Shown: positions 1 to 12,174, counted from the first letter of the stretch. The stretch is DNA of 64,000 nt from Symbiodinium kawagutii (GCA_009767595.1 VSDK01028034.1:443157-507156), one strand, 5' to 3'. Notes: a model not told the origin generated them from the sequence alone. Numbers and translations are program-made.

Positions 1-381
1 CCCAAAATAGTTTGAAAAACATCCATTAGACACCATGAAGCGTCCTTGAGTCCTTAACGCTAAAACATCATGAGCCAACAACCACTACCAACCATGGACA
101 TTTTCTCCGAGAACGCGCGACTTTCCCGCGTCACTTCACCCTCCACCCATGGAAAATGTCTTGCCACGTTTTCCGCCAGGAGTTGATTCTGCGCATTCGC
201 CGGGAGGCGCCAGTGAAGCAACAGGGGGTGAGGCGCTGGGATGTGGTTTCTCAAGCCATGGGGAACCTTAAAAATGGTGGTCAATGATGGTGGTTAATAG
301 TGGCTCATGGTGGTTTAGTAAGCATTAACGATCGTTAACATTAGGGAGTAATAACCAACAAGCTTATGGTGAAACAACTAC

Positions 382-480
382 TAGTAGGTGGTTCTGAACA
401 TTGTTTTGATTTTCCCTAATAGTTACAAACGACTGGTTGGTTGACTCATATTTTTCATACAGGTTAAAACCACCAACCAG
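382..480. mobile_element. MITE-like element, family B
   Basis: A roughly 100-bp element whose left end reads GGTGGTTCTGAAC and whose right end reads GTTAAAACCACCAACCAG, imperfect inverted copies of each other. The interior GGTTGGTTGACT..ATTTTTCAT is shared with copies near 21.2, 33.8, 42.1, 49.9 and 54.7 kb. No coding capacity is visible, so it would be non-autonomous. The copies, not a known family, support the call. Confidence 0.6.
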
Positions 481-500
481 TTGATCGATTGCTACAAATG

Positions 501-626
501 GCGAGCTGGGTCGAGCAGTTAAGCAACCAACTTTCATGGGGAATAATTTCACCGACAAAACTATAGGGAAAACAATGGTAAATGGTAGGGGAACCTGGGG
601 TACTTGGGGTGAACTGACCCACAGCC
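501..626 (+). mobile_element. Dispersed repeat, family C
   Basis: A 125-bp module running from GCGAGCTGGGTCGAGCAG through GGGAAAACAATGGT to GGGGAACC and ending ACTGACCCACAGCC. The same order recurs at 34500 and 53332 on this strand and reversed at 18511, 34291 and 45321. The ends GGGTC..GACCC are inverted, which suggests a tiny DNA transposon. It lies 20 bp from a family B copy. Confidence 0.6.
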
Positions 627-639
627 TAATGGTCAATGA

Positions 640-1400
640 CTAGATGATGGTACCGGGGTACTCCTACTTTGAGGAGCACCCATATCTAGTGTTTGTGCTA
701 GGAGTGGGGATTGAATATTCTAGGGTTACTGAGGGATTTTTACATAACCAGCAATCATTCAATTGATATTTGTGCTACTGAGGTAGCGCTTTGTTGGTAT
801 GTGTTGGTTAGTTTATGGTTGATGAATGGTTCATTCATGATGAACACTCCGGGATTTTGACCAACCAACATGATGGTTCCTGGAGGTTAACCAACAGCTG
901 TACTAGGAGAAAGCAATAATGATTCATAACCCTACATGACTCTATTAGAGTTAGTTTATAGAACTCTAAGCAACCAATGATGATTCATCTCTAGTTTATC
1001 AGCAGTTATTGATCTAGCACAATGCGGGTATATATAAATTTGAATTGATCATTGATATGATACAGCCTTTGAAGTAAACGAAGAGCCCAGATGCTCACAT
1101 TCCTTTACCCATGGTTAGTTCACCAGTTACACCCCTTGCTTACATGTTTGATAAACGGGGATGGTTGACCCATGTTTACCCTTTGCATTTTGGGGGTTCC
1201 CCATCCAACTGGCCAAGTGGTTGTAGTGCACCATCATGGCCAACGCTTTATTCTTATGATCGTTGTTGGTTACCTTGTTTTGTTGTGAGTCCATTTCTCA
1301 CAACCACCAACAACAAGCGTAGAATAGACATCCTTTCACCACCATAAGCTGTAGTTGGCTTTAATCAGCCGTGCTCAATCGCACATATCATCAGCATTAG
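640..1400. other. Noncoding stretch
   Basis: AT-rich DNA with scattered AACCAACC and TGGTTGAT words. The open frame near 1111-1347 has no domain, no splice context and a biased composition, so it is not taken as a gene. Confidence 0.4.
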
Positions 1401-1412
1401 TAATCATATGAT

Positions 1413-1511
1413 GATTTCTTAAAATAGGGGACCCCACAAAATGGTTGGATTGCTTTTATACATGGCTCAAATTGGCTGGTTTGAGGAGGGCCTGTGACTT
1501 GAGAAACACCC
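1413..1511. mobile_element. MITE-like element, family A
   Basis: A 99-bp element with ends TTTCTTAAAATAGGGG on the left and TGACTTGAGAAACACCC on the right, the latter worn. It contains the ATGGTTGG..TTTTATA core seen in other family A copies. Best copies are at 34114-34207 and 55985-56083. Confidence 0.55.
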
Positions 1512-1514
1512 GTA

Positions 1515-1581
1515 TCATGACATTAACCATATCATTATCCATCATTCCATGCCTCATGACATTAACCATATCATTATCCAT
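1515..1581. repeat. Tandem duplication, 39-bp period
   Basis: The 28-bp string beginning TCATGACATTAACCATATCA at 1515 is repeated exactly at 1554. It directly follows a family A element. Confidence 0.8.
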
Positions 1582-1677
1582 TGTCAATAGTTAATTTGAT
1601 ATATCAGTCCACCTCAATTTAGTCCATTAAATCCATTATTCCAAGGTTTTTGGCATTATCGCACACCCATATGGGGG

Positions 1678-1767
1678 ATTTTCAACATAGGGGTCCCCCA
1701 AATCATCTGATCGCATTTGTAGTAATAAACCAGCCATTTTTTGGGTCCCCCTATTTTGGGAAACACC
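1678..1767. mobile_element. MITE-like element, family A
   Basis: A 90-bp element with left end TTTTCAACATAGGGGTCCCC and right end GGTCCCCCTATTTTGGGAAA in inverted orientation. The core ATAAACCAGCCATTTTTTGG matches the copies at 34 and 56 kb. Confidence 0.6.
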
Positions 1768-1769
1768 CA

Positions 1770-2398
1770 TATCATGGCATCAGCCATATCAGTCCACTTG
1801 ACAAATCACCCCGGAGTCCAGTGTTGTGGCGCCGCAGGAGTTTGGTTTTGAAGGCGATGAGCTGAGTGGTGGACCCTTGCAGGTGCTGGCAGGAAACGTT
1901 GGGATGTGATATGTGCATGCGTCATGTGCATGTAAAATGGTGTTACATGTATATAGCTTTTCTGTATATACGTATATTGATAAAAGTGTATTTGTATAGT
2001 TATATATGAGTGTATTTGTGTGTTTTTGTTATATTACTATTTTTAGTTGTTAGTATAACCGTACGCCTCACATACACATGTGCACATCTATATGATTCTT
2101 AAATTGCAAATTTGCATACCACCATGTATACTTCTTTACATGTAATTATGTTACAAGTATGTTTTGGTTCTGTCACATATTAATCTTGGACCGTCAATAT
2201 GGATGATGTTTGGTCATCATATGGATGTGTTCTGATTAAGTGTTCTGTCATATCTCAACATCCACCAGGAAACACCATTCAAATGATAGTAATACCATGG
2301 TGATCCTCACTTGTATGATATAATTATTGCGAGAAACCGCTTGGCAAAACGATGAATAAATCTTGCAAAACACCCTTTTTTCACAGACATTTGCCATC
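1770..2398. other. Noncoding, TG/TA-rich stretch
   Basis: After 1890 the DNA is rich in TGTATATA and GTGTATTTG words, a degenerate purine-pyrimidine alternating tract. No gene is supported. Confidence 0.4.
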
Positions 2399-2582
2399 TA
2401 AGTAACCTCGGTTGGCGTAACGTTGGCCCATGGACTTGGGAACATGATGATTGTGGTCGGTTTGATATGCGGGTTTCAAAACATCAAGATTGAACAATAC
2501 CGGATTAGAGCAAGCTGGAGACAACAGCTCTTTGTCAAATGGACTTCTTCATTGCGTCGTCAGTTGCGACACATTTCACCAT
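2399..2582 (+). pseudogene. Short protein-like reading frame, possible exon or relic
   Basis: One frame stays open for 61 codons and ends in TAG at 2580-2582. Its second half (IEQYRIRASWRQQLFVKW) has the charged and aromatic balance of a real protein. It begins just after an in-frame TAA, so a start or an upstream exon is not obvious. A different frame stays open from 2490 to 2714. No family was recognised. It could equally be chance in a low-stop stretch. Confidence 0.25.
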
Positions 2583-2589
2583 TTTAGTA

Positions 2590-3520
2590 TGGAAAATAAC
2601 ATTTCTTGCAGCACGCAAAGCATACTAGCAGAGTTGTGTGCACTCAGGGCTGTGCTGACTGGTGCAGCTGTTTTGGATGTTTCCTACAAGTGCCTGGTAA
2701 TAAACCATCCGTAGCTTGCCTTAAATAGCTGATGTTTTGCCATCAAATATAGTGGGCTGATTAATATGAATCTAAATAGATGGGTTTGCCCACAAATTAT
2801 ACACGTAGTAGTTTTTTTTGTACCCAATGATGATAATTTGTGGTTGGTTGGGGATATCACCATTTGTTGATGGATACATCCATAATATTAGTTCATTAGT
2901 CATTTCCGTAGTGAGTGAGTTAGCTATTAACTTCAGTGCTAGCCATTTGATATGTATCTAATATACTTCTATCAATGTTTCTTGAATACTGTCAATCATT
3001 GATGAGGATGAAACGATGAACCGTGAGACAAGCAGACGGTGGCGGCTTCAAAGTCACTGGAGTCGTTCTCCAAGAAAAGGCGGAGGCAGTAGCGCCATCC
3101 TGGCACGCCGTTCAACAGCAGAAGGTTTGTCTCCAAGTCAAAGGACAAAAACGCCGGTCAGCTGGGAAAAAAGCGCCATTTGGAAGCCCCTCTGACAAAT
3201 TGTGCCATGACTGCAGACGTTACGCGTTCGCCGCGACAACAAAGTTTTCCTAAAGGCCGGTCAGCTGGGCAAAAAACAGGTGACAGGTTTCACACCTTGA
3301 TTCAACGGACACGGTGACGGTGGCACAGGACCACTTCCACTGGCCAAGGCCGACCTGGCACTCTCATGGGGCCGGGGGCCATTGATGGGCGGAACCCTGC
3401 TGTCGGCTTGCAAAAGCAGGCGGTGCAGCGTCAGCAGTGCTGAATTTTCAAGAGTCCGCCATCCACATGATATCACACGATATTTTGTGTTTGTTTGCTT
3501 TTTTTATATTCTTAGATCAA
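2590..3520. other. Mixed noncoding region with a moderately GC-rich segment
   Basis: From 3020 to 3470 GC content rises and frames 3023-3253 (+) and 3382-3687 (+) stay open, but none has a recognisable domain and the frames overlap. The word GCCGGTCAGCTGGG occurs twice, near 3154 and 3256, each followed by an A run. A (TA)n tract begins at about 3521. Confidence 0.35.
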
Positions 3521-3544
3521 TATATATATATATATATATATATA

Positions 3545-6500
3545 GCGACGGACTGGAACTTAGAACCACCGTTTTGGAACGTGTCACTGGAAAAAAAACA
3601 CATCGGGACGTCGTGGAGGGGTCCCCTCATGTGGTGTCAGTGCTTTGTCATTGTTCACAAAGTGCCGCGTATATGCAGCAAAACTAAGTTTTTGGACTGT
3701 TTTGGAGACAACTTAGAACCACCACACGTTTTTGTAGCAAATCGGAGACCCTCTCAGGGATTTAGACCCCAAAACATCCCGACTTAGAACCACGTCCAAG
3801 AGTAGGCTTGCATTCAAAACATTGAGCCATCATCCAGCCATCTCAAATTAACGCAACTTCTAACCACCAAATTTGTAACCAATAATTCCCAAGTTTTGAC
3901 TAGTCAAACTAGACCTTTGGAGAATCAGTCAGCAATTTCCAAGTAATAGCAAGATTCAATGTAAGATAGTGAATCCAAATGAATAAGCATCAAATCAATC
4001 GAAAATAGTCACGAAACAAGTAGAAATCAGTACTTATGATTTTTCCGAACAATAATCAAAATCAATTGAGAACGGCCATCTCATGTCAATTCCTGGTAAA
4101 GGTCATCCAGTTCAATTAGTAATAGGTACATGCACTTTTTGGCAGATTCAATGAAAACCCTTCAGGTCATACCAATCGAGCAAAAAACAAGTCCCAATAA
4201 GCAACAATCAAATTCAAGAAATAATAGCGGAATTTGTTGGGAAAAGTAATTCTAAACAAGTAAAACATAGATTCACTTGGAAAAGATCAAATAAAATGAG
4301 GAGCCACGAACAAGAATGAAATTCAACCAGTAATTGTCCAATTCGGTAAGAATTGGTGATTCCAACCCATATATAATCATGAAATCGCTTCGTAAATATT
4401 CAGGTTCCATTGGCAATAGCTAGTTTGCATTCATAGTTCACCATTGTCATTTTCAAAAAAATCACCTGGGGATAGGCAAATATCACCTGTCTGGACTGAA
4501 TTCCATTCATGTCCAGTCATATCCATTCAATTCTGTTTACGTCCAGGTGGGTCATTCTAAGTTGTGTTGGCCAAGGGAGTGCGTTGCATGTTCTGCCGAC
4601 TCTTCGTGGTTGGTTGGCGCATGTATTTCTAGTTGTTTGTTGTTTTCCATTTGTTTTCGTCCACTTCAGTCCATGCATGTCCATTCATTTCCAACTATTG
4701 CCACTGATGTCCATTGATGTCCGGTCATGTCCATTTAATTTTGTTCATATCGTTCATGTCCAGGAGAGAGCCATTCTACGTTGCGTTGCTACGGGGTCGT
4801 GTAGGATGCTCTGCTCACTTTTCTTGGCTGGTGTATGCATTTCAAATGGTTTGTTCTTTTCCATGTGTTTTCGCAAAGTTCAATTTGTTCATGTCCATGT
4901 ATTTTCATCGAATTCTATTGATCTTCATTCATTTCCAATCACATCCATTCAATTCTGTTCATGTCCAAGAGAGTCATTCTAAGTTGTGTTGGCACAGGGG
5001 CGTGTAATTAGCATGCTCTGCTGACTTTGCGTGGCTGGCCTTTGCATTTCTACTCCTGTTTACTCGTTTCCATGTGTTTTCGTGAACTTCATTTTGTTCC
5101 TGTCTTTATTTTCGCATATTTCCATTTATTTCCGCTGATGTCCATTCATGGATGTGTGTAGCGGTGTAGCGTGCTTTACTGACTTTTCGCGGCTGGCGTA
5201 TGCCTTTCCAATTTGTTTTTCTTCGCCATTTGTTTTCGTTCACTTCAGTCCATGCATGTCCGTTCATTTTCACCTATTTGTGTTAATTGCTTTTCATGTC
5301 CAGTCATATCGATTCAAATCTGCTCACGTTCCCGGGAGTCATTCTAAGTTGTGTTGACACGGGGGTGTGCGCCATGCACTGCTGACTTTTCGTGGCTCTC
5401 TTGTGCCTTCCCAATTGTTTTTCCTTTTCTGTTTGATTTCGTAAATTTCAGTCTAGTCATGTTCATTTATTTTTCATCTATTTCCATTGATTTCCATTCA
5501 TGTCCAATCATATCCATTTAATTTTCTTCATGTCCCCGAGTCTCATTCTAAGTTGTGTTGGTACATGGGGTGTGTAGCACGCTCTGCTGACCTTTCGTGG
5601 CTGGCTTGTGCCTTTCCAACAGTTTTCCTTTTCTGTTTGTTTTCGTAAATTTCGGTCTAGTCATGTCCATTTATTTTCACCTATGTCCATTGATTTCCAT
5701 CCATGTCCAATCATTTCCAATCATATCCATTTAATTTTCTTCAAACCCAGGAGAGTCATTCTAAGTTGTTTTGGCACGGGGGCGTGTAGCATGCTTTGCT
5801 GACAAGTCCATGCATGTCCATTCATTTTCACCAATCTCAGCTAATTTCCGTTCATGGATGCGTGTAGCATGTTTTGCTGACTTTTCCGGGCTGGCTGGCG
5901 AATGAATTTCGAACTGCTTGTTCTTTTGTATTTGTTTTCGTTCGCTTAAGTCTATGCATGTCCAGTTTCACATATGCCACTGATTTCCATTCATGTCCAG
6001 TCATATCCATTCAATTCTGTTCACGCCCAGGAGAGTCATTCTAAGTTGTGTTGGCCAAGGGGGTGCGTTGCATGCTTTGCCGACTCTTCGTGGTTGGCGC
6101 ATGTATTTCTAGTTGCTTGTTGTTTTCCATTTGTTTTCGTCCACTTCAGTCCATGCATGTCCATTCATTTCCAACTATTGCCACTGATGTCCATTGATGT
6201 CCGGTCATGTCCATTTAATTTTGTTCATGTCCAGGAGAATCATTCTAAGTTGTGTTGGTGCGGGGGTGCGTTGCAGGCTCTGCTGACTTTTCGTGGCTGG
6301 TGTATGCCTTTCCAATTGCTTGTCCTTTTTTGTCTGTTTTCGTAAACTTCAGTATGTTCATGTCCATTATGTTGACCTATTTTTACTGGTTTTTATTCAT
6401 TTCCTGTCGCATCCATTTAATTCTGTTCATGTCCGGGAGAGTCATTCTAAGTTGTGTTGGCACGGTGGTGTGTAGCATGCTCTGCTGACTTTTCGTGGCT

Positions 6501-7011
6501 GGTGTATGCATGTCTAATTGTTTTTTTCTTTTCCAAGTATTTTCATACACTTCAGTCTATTCGCGTCCATTTATTTTCGCCTCTTTCCGCGGATTTCCAT
6601 TCATATCCATTCAGTTCTGGTCTTGTCCAGGAGAATCATTATAAGTTGTGTTGGTACAAGGGGCGTGTAGCATACTTTGCCGACTTTTCTTGGCTGGTTT
6701 GTGCGTTGCCAATTGTTTGTTCTTTTTGATTTGCGCGCGTTTACTTCAGTCCACGCATATTCATTTCCAACTATTTGTGCTGATTTCCATTCATTTCCAA
6801 CCATATCCATGCAAATAAGCAGCAACGTAGTGGAAAAAATGAATAAACATCGTTTTCCGGACTGAAACTTAGAACCACAACCCCAAAATTTGTGTGACTG
6901 GTTCTAAGTTATGGTGAAAAATCAGCATTTGATAGCATTTGCGTAGTCATTCTAACTTCCGGGTGTAAAATTTTGGAAAGTCGCCGTACATTCTAAGTTT
7001 CAGTCCGTCGC
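3545..7011. mobile_element. 3.47-kb terminal-inverted-repeat element in a TA tract
   Basis: The left end reads TA-GCGACGGACTGGAACTTAGAA and the right end is its inverted copy, TTCTAAGTTTCAGTCCGTCGC-TA, with one mismatch in 21 bases. A TA dinucleotide abuts both ends inside a (TA)n tract, as expected for TA-targeting DNA transposons such as Tc1/mariner relatives. The subterminal word ACTTAGAACCAC is repeated at about 3558, 3710, 3781 and 6867 and inverted near 6899 and 6991. The interior has no transposase-like frame but carries a satellite array (4500-6830). It is therefore a non-autonomous element. The superfamily is inferred only from the TA target. Confidence 0.75.
4500..6830 (+). repeat. 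~203-bp satellite array inside the TIR element
   Basis: The block TCATTCTAAGTTGTGTTGG recurs, with variants, at about 4552, 4771, 4974, 5339, 5543, 5756, 6036, 6240, 6442 and 6636, giving spacings of 194-219 bp and larger steps where monomers are deleted or diverged. Each monomer also carries TGACTTTTCGTGGCTGG, CATTTGTTTTCGT and nested TCCATTCATGTCCA units. The conserved CATTCTAAGTT word also occurs in the element's right terminus, so monomers may have arisen from the end sequence. Open frames here are repeats of each other and are not called genes. Confidence 0.85.
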
Positions 7012-7012
7012 T

Positions 7013-7170
7013 ATATATATTTATATATATAAATTAAAAAATATATATTTAAATATATAATATATTTTTATATTTAAATATTTATATATATATTTTTTTT
7101 AATATATATATATATATTTATTTTTATTTATATTTTTATTTATATAATTAAATCATTGTATATTGTATAT
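7013..7170. repeat. Extremely AT-rich tract
   Basis: About 160 bp almost entirely of A and T (TATATATTTAAATATAT words), continuing the (TA)n flank of the TIR element. The insertion site was probably this tract. Confidence 0.8.
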
Positions 7171-7222
7171 GTTTAAAAATTAGGCATCATTTGTTTTTCA
7201 ACATAAGAGCAATTCTTCACCA

Positions 7223-7435
7223 ATGGATCACCCTAAAGAGAACCCGCCGCCGGCCACGGCTGTTCGCCTGGTAGGTGAAGCAAAACGCTCGCCTGGCGCG
7301 AGCATTGAAACGCCTGGCCGGAGAATTGTCGGGGAGCCGAGCACGGCGCCATGGTTGGTTGGGAGGCCGCCGTGGCTGATGGGAACCAGGTTTGATGGGG
7401 AACTTTTGGGGTCTAAAATTTGTATGTATTTTACA
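7223..7435 (+). CDS. GC-rich island, possible first exon
   Basis: An ATG-started frame begins MDHPKENPPPATAV and stays GC-rich for about 55 codons before running into T-rich DNA. Composition changes sharply at 7205 and 7400. It is proline- and arginine-rich with no recognised domain. No clear donor site was identified. It may be an exon or simply a GC-rich insert. Confidence 0.25.
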
Positions 7436-7501
7436 TATATGTTATTTCTTTATATATATATATAAAGATATGGCCGTGGCTGATGGGAACCAGGATTGAT
7501 G
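7368..7501 (+). repeat. Direct repeat of about 28 bp
   Basis: GCCGTGGCTGATGGGAACCA followed by GG(T/A)TTGATG occurs at about 7368 and 7473, separated by T- and TA-rich DNA. The second copy sits between two (TA)n tracts, consistent with slippage or template switching at the AT tracts. Confidence 0.65.
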
Positions 7502-7519
7502 TTTCCTTTTTTTTATATA

Positions 7520-8800
7520 TATATATATGTATATATTAAAAAACATGATTTGCATAAAAATATAGATATGTGGATAGGAGACCTTTCTTTTATAGGAGGT
7601 ATGATTTGTTGTAGTGATGTTTTTTTCTGTGTAAATTCAATTTCTTGTGCGGAAACCATGTGGTTTTCTTTGCTGAACTATGGTAAATAGTTGGCATTCT
7701 TGGGAAATGATAACAGACTAGTGGTTATCATTTTGTTCTGAAAATGATGGTGGTTAATCAGGGATAAAGTTAGTGTTAAGCAATCGTTCCAACCAGTTTG
7801 TTTTGAAAGGGTTATATGGGGGGGGTGTTGTATTAGCAAACAAAATTGATATGGCCAACAATGTGCCAATCATCAGACAACAAAGATATCAATTTGGTTG
7901 TATTGTAGTCATGCTAGTACGTTTCCAAGTACTGTAGCTGTTTTTCTGCACAGCCCTGCATGGGGTCATTTGCTGGCTTCAGCGGTCACAAATGATTTTG
8001 AAGTCAGGGTAAAATACATGTTGTATCAAATGTATCCATAGACATATAGTACTGTTGTTTGACTGGTGATGACAGGGGTGGTATTTGTGAGAAAGTGGGT
8101 TCTCATATCCATAATCCCCCACGGGCAACCATATATGGTAGCAGTTTGTGCCGCTGAACAAGGAGGTGTAGTCTTGTTGTTGTGGTCCCAGGCGGATATC
8201 CGGTGGCTCCCCAGCGATAACACTGTTCAAAACGCATGAAATCATGGTTTTCCTTGTTCGCACACCCAGTTGCTAGCGACTTAGCAGGAGATGCTTGGTG
8301 ATTGAACATGTACAATGGATGTGGCTCTGATTCATGGCGAATGATTAACAAAGCATCATGGTGATTGAAAATAGTAATGTTGGTGGTATCAAGTACCAAT
8401 TATTAACTGGATCGTTAAGCCTTATTTGGTGCATGGGTTGCTTCATGGTCCGTTTATTTTTTTCAATATGGTTCGGGTTTGTAAAACATATTCATGGACG
8501 TTGTGAAACCACAACCCCTGAGAAGCCGCTGTTGAGGTATGGCAGCGATGTGCATTGGCAATTGGAACTCCTTCAGATCCTCGGTGAAACGCGGCTGTGG
8601 CTGACATGACCCGGGTTGGTTGAGTTTACCTTGGTCAGGATCATGGTTAGGACAATGATTGAGAATGATTGATCACATTTGAAATCATAGATGGTTTGTG
8701 ATTGGTTGTGAAGGATTTGTTTAAAGCATGATTAGTAATTGATGTTCTGAAATATGTTTAATTAATGGTTCAACATTTGGTCAAGGTTTCATGAGTGATG
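7520..8800. other. Noncoding stretch
   Basis: AT-rich, with a T-rich (TA)n segment to 7550 and scattered TGGTTGAT words. Frames near 8026-8399 (minus) and 8358-8609 (plus) overlap each other and lack domains. No gene is supported. Confidence 0.35.
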
Positions 8801-8825
8801 ATGAACTATGACTTTTATTGTTCAG

Positions 8826-9150
8826 GTGTAAAGGCTAGGCTACTGCATATCCTTTCAGGGCAGGGCGTTGGTTGGATGTACCGAGAAGTTGGAAACAAAT
8901 GGTACTGGTGGAAGCGACACACTGAGATGGGACAAGACATTGAGGATGCAGAGCAAGCAGCCTTGTCCTTGTGGTCCAGAGTGAACACAGAAAGCTTCAG
9001 GCAGGTGAAATAGTTGAGGCAGTGGAAAAAGAGGTCGGGAGAACCCCTGGTCGTGTGCTCGAAGAACATGTGGCCGTAAGATTGATCACAAGAAAGGAAG
9101 ATGTGACGATTCACGACGTGACAAAGGCTTTATCAATGCTGGCCTTCTGA
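8826..9150 (+). pseudogene. Coding-like relic with a frame change
   Basis: After a possible acceptor (TTATTGTTCAG) one frame runs to TAG at 9011 (segment GVGWMYREVGNKWYWWKRH). A second frame, offset by -1, then looks coding to TGA at 9148 (AGEIVEAVEKEVGRTPGRVL). The overlap is 8944-9010. One indel or an unrecognised intron would join them. Product unknown. The mix of charged and aliphatic residues favours real coding ancestry, but no family was recognised. Confidence 0.35.
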
Positions 9151-9276
9151 CGGGGCGGAGGCCAGGCGAGCGTGAGGGGGCGCAAGAGAGCTGATTCATG
9201 TCGGGGGAAAAAAAATGTTGCGACGAAAATCATTGTCAGCCAGACAAAAATAGAAAGGTGACCAACCATCACAGGC

Positions 9277-9310
9277 ACATACAAAATTCCAACACATACA
9301 AAATTCCAAC
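9277..9310. repeat. 17-bp perfect tandem repeat, two copies
   Basis: ACATACAAAATTCCAAC occurs twice head to tail. Confidence 0.9.
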
Positions 9311-10519
9311 AATTTGTTGCAAAAAACATGTAATATAGTTGTAGTTGTAATGTAGTACGTGGTATTTTTGTTGCTTGCCACTTACAGTTACGTAGGGATA
9401 CATCACAAACAACAAACACAATATCATGGTGCGCTTTTGACTCTACCAGTGGTTTACCGTGTTTCTTCGTGGAACCATTTGTTCTTGACCACGGCTGAGT
9501 CGCAAAATTTCTGTTGTGGCGTTTTTTCTTGCACCTAAAGGTTGGGATCTAATTCATTGGTTTCCGGATGTTCAAAAGAGGTTCATAAGGTAAAGTGTTT
9601 GGTATCACACATTTGTTGTTTGGTTTGTTTCCTTTCGGTACACATGTCCCAAAAAATCGAAGAAAAAAAAACATTCATGCATTTGTTGGGGATGCTGATC
9701 CTTATCATGAATAGTCACATATTTCTAGAGAATCGGCCACAGAGGATATCAACCCAGATGTTCCAACGATTGTTTCGATGGCCGTGCGTGTTTGCGACGT
9801 TTCCATGGTTCAGTGCTTGCAAAGGCAATACTTCTACCTTTTGATTCACCATTTGAAAGACCGCTCAGGAATGCTGATGACAACATGTACAAGGACGGGT
9901 TGGCGCTCTGGATGAACCTTGATCCATCAGGATCGCAGAATCAAAAGGCAATGATCTGTTCAGAGCCTTTTGAAAGCAACCATTGTCCATAGAATGAACT
10001 GTTTGATAATCAACTAGGTGGCAATTTTTGCCAGTATTGACGGGCATTACCAGTCTTGCATCACGTTCATCGACAGCTGGTCATGATATCCAGCTATATT
10101 TTTCGGAGATAGTGGCTGGTATAGTGCTGATTTCGATCTCCTGCACTTGCGGAGCGAGTTGGAGTTGGAGTGGCCACCGACCAATGGTAGTTAGCTTTCC
10201 GCCAGTCATGGCGACCAGTTGTGGCAACTCTGGTGACTCTGGTTCTTCTATGACCACAACATGAAAATCATTCCATAGTGATGAATGATGAATGATAATG
10301 ATGAATGATGAATTGATCATTACCAGTGGTGACTCTGGTAACATAAACGATTAATGATAATCATTCCATAGTATCTTTTGGAACAAACGTGTGGTTATTT
10401 TATGTACCAGAATGAATTGCTATTACAGGTGTTTTTCCATAGGCCAACTAATTTCATCATGTACTAATATAATCCCATCCATTATTTAGGTTGATGGAAT
10501 AACATCATGAAAACTTTGA

Positions 10520-10568
10520 ACTGGGTGGGAGGATGGATTTCTACACATTAGTTATCCTCCCACCCAGT
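10520..10568. repeat. Perfect 15-bp inverted repeat (hairpin)
   Basis: ACTGGGTGGGAGGAT at 10520 is followed 19 bases later by its exact reverse complement ATCCTCCCACCCAGT. It is GC-rich within AT-rich DNA. It could be a small MITE or structured RNA, and nothing identifies which. Confidence 0.75.
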
Positions 10569-10729
10569 AACAGTGGAATGGTATTTGTGACCACATTACA
10601 ACTCATCACAACTGGACTATTACTGGAGGCAGAACCCCGGTGATTTTCACCTAACTTGGTGACCGTTGGTGATGGTTGGCTACAACCTCAGCCCTACATG
10701 TCGTAGCGCTAGGAGGGCGTCGTTCCCAC

Positions 10730-10776
10730 CGCGGAATTCCTGTTGCGCGACAGACACGGCGGAGAGGCCAGGGCAC
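10730..10776 (-). CDS. Candidate minus-strand mini-exon
   Basis: On the minus strand an A-run is followed by CAGCAG as a possible acceptor, then 47 GC-rich bases reading VPWPLRRVCRATGIP, then CGCG|GTGGGA as a possible donor. It is far too short to identify. Confidence 0.2.
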
Positions 10777-12174
10777 CTGCTGCTGTTTTTTTTTTTAAAG
10801 CCAAAAATTGCTGGCAAATTGTTTTTTAATGGTGATTCGTGTTTTTAATGATTAATCAATTGTTGCTGGTTGACTTTGACTTTGACGCCGTCAGTGGTTG
10901 TTGCTGGTTACCCTGCTGGTTAATTGTTTTTTGAATGGTGATTGATGTTTTTTTGATTAATCAACTGTTGCTGGCAGCTTTTTGATAACCAATTGTTTTT
11001 GATGGTGATTGATCGCTGGGAATTTTGATGTTTGAGAAGGGATTAATTTTAACAATAGCTTACTAATGATCAATAATGTTGATGATGATCAACCACCTTA
11101 TTGATTGTTGGTTGTTTCAGTTTGATCTTCAAATAATGGTGAAACAATGGTCCATCAGCTATTCTCGATAATGATCAAGATGATACCATGAATGGTGAAG
11201 CTTATGATACAATTATGGTTGTTGTCATTTGTTTGATTTGATCATTGTCAATGATGCCTTGCAAGTAATACCATGCAAACTAATGAATAACGCATTATGA
11301 CTATTGCAAATTACACCCATCAATGTCGCCATCATTTTCATTATCAAAAACCATCATCAACCCATCATTCATTAACCATACTCAACCATCATTGCGGGCA
11401 CTGGTTTGCTCATTAAGAAATCATGGTTCAATCCATTAACCATTAATCGTCAACAAGCATTTGTGTTAACCAGAATCACCGGTTAAATTGCTGAACCATC
11501 GTCCTTATCCATCGTCCTTCACCATCATCCTAAACCATCAATAGGCATCCTTAACCAGGTCATCAATGGTTACTATCTATCAGTGTTTATGAACCATATT
11601 TCACCATCAACAATCACTACTGGTTGGTGGTGTTGAACTTGTCTTATTTTCCCCAGTCATAATCAAGAAATAGTTTCTTAACAAGCATTGTTTTAGTGAA
11701 GGGGTTGTTATAGCCTGCACCCAGAAATGGTTTAGAGGGGTTATAATAGCCATGGATATAGCTGGTATACCCCCCTATTATTGTTGGTTATCCCCTATCA
11801 TTAATAGTAATTTCTAGTAATCAATAACCATCCTTCTATTCTTAAGCATCATCAATCATTTAACCCTCCAAAAAAAAACAAACATCATCCTTAACCAGTG
11901 ATCTTAATTCATTCATCCTTCTTAAACCATCATCCTTCAACTGGTTAAGATATTCAGTTGCTTGAATCATCATCCACATGATTAATAACCATCATAACCA
12001 TCAACAAGGTTAAGGATTGATTAAGTGATCAGGATCCTCAACTGATTTATTGCATGGCAAGTGATCCATTCATCCAGCCATCCTTAACCCATTCATCCTT
12101 AACCATCACCTTGAGGTTGTCTTGATCCATTCATCCATCCATCCTTCAATTTCTCACCTCAAGGTGCTCTTCCG

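Larger units (their letters stand above)
9320..12170. other. Noncoding region, G/T-rich then C/A-rich
   Basis: Frames near 9542-9992 and 10028-10264 are short and domain-free. From 10850 to 11100 the + strand is G/T-rich (TGGTTGAT words). From 11270 to 12160 it is C/A-rich (ACCATCATCCTTAACC). The two tracts are reverse-complementary in style. No gene other than the small candidate at 10730-10776 is supported. Confidence 0.4.

Noticed and set aside
4509..6729. Several open frames of 60-157 codons on the + strand
   Set aside because: They lie within the 203-bp satellite, repeat one another in different frames and are dominated by Cys/Phe/His/Ser from the repeat. They are not genes.
7015..7160. 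Replication origin or centromere from AT-richness
   Set aside because: A 150-bp TA tract alone is not evidence. It is more simply the insertion site of the TIR element.
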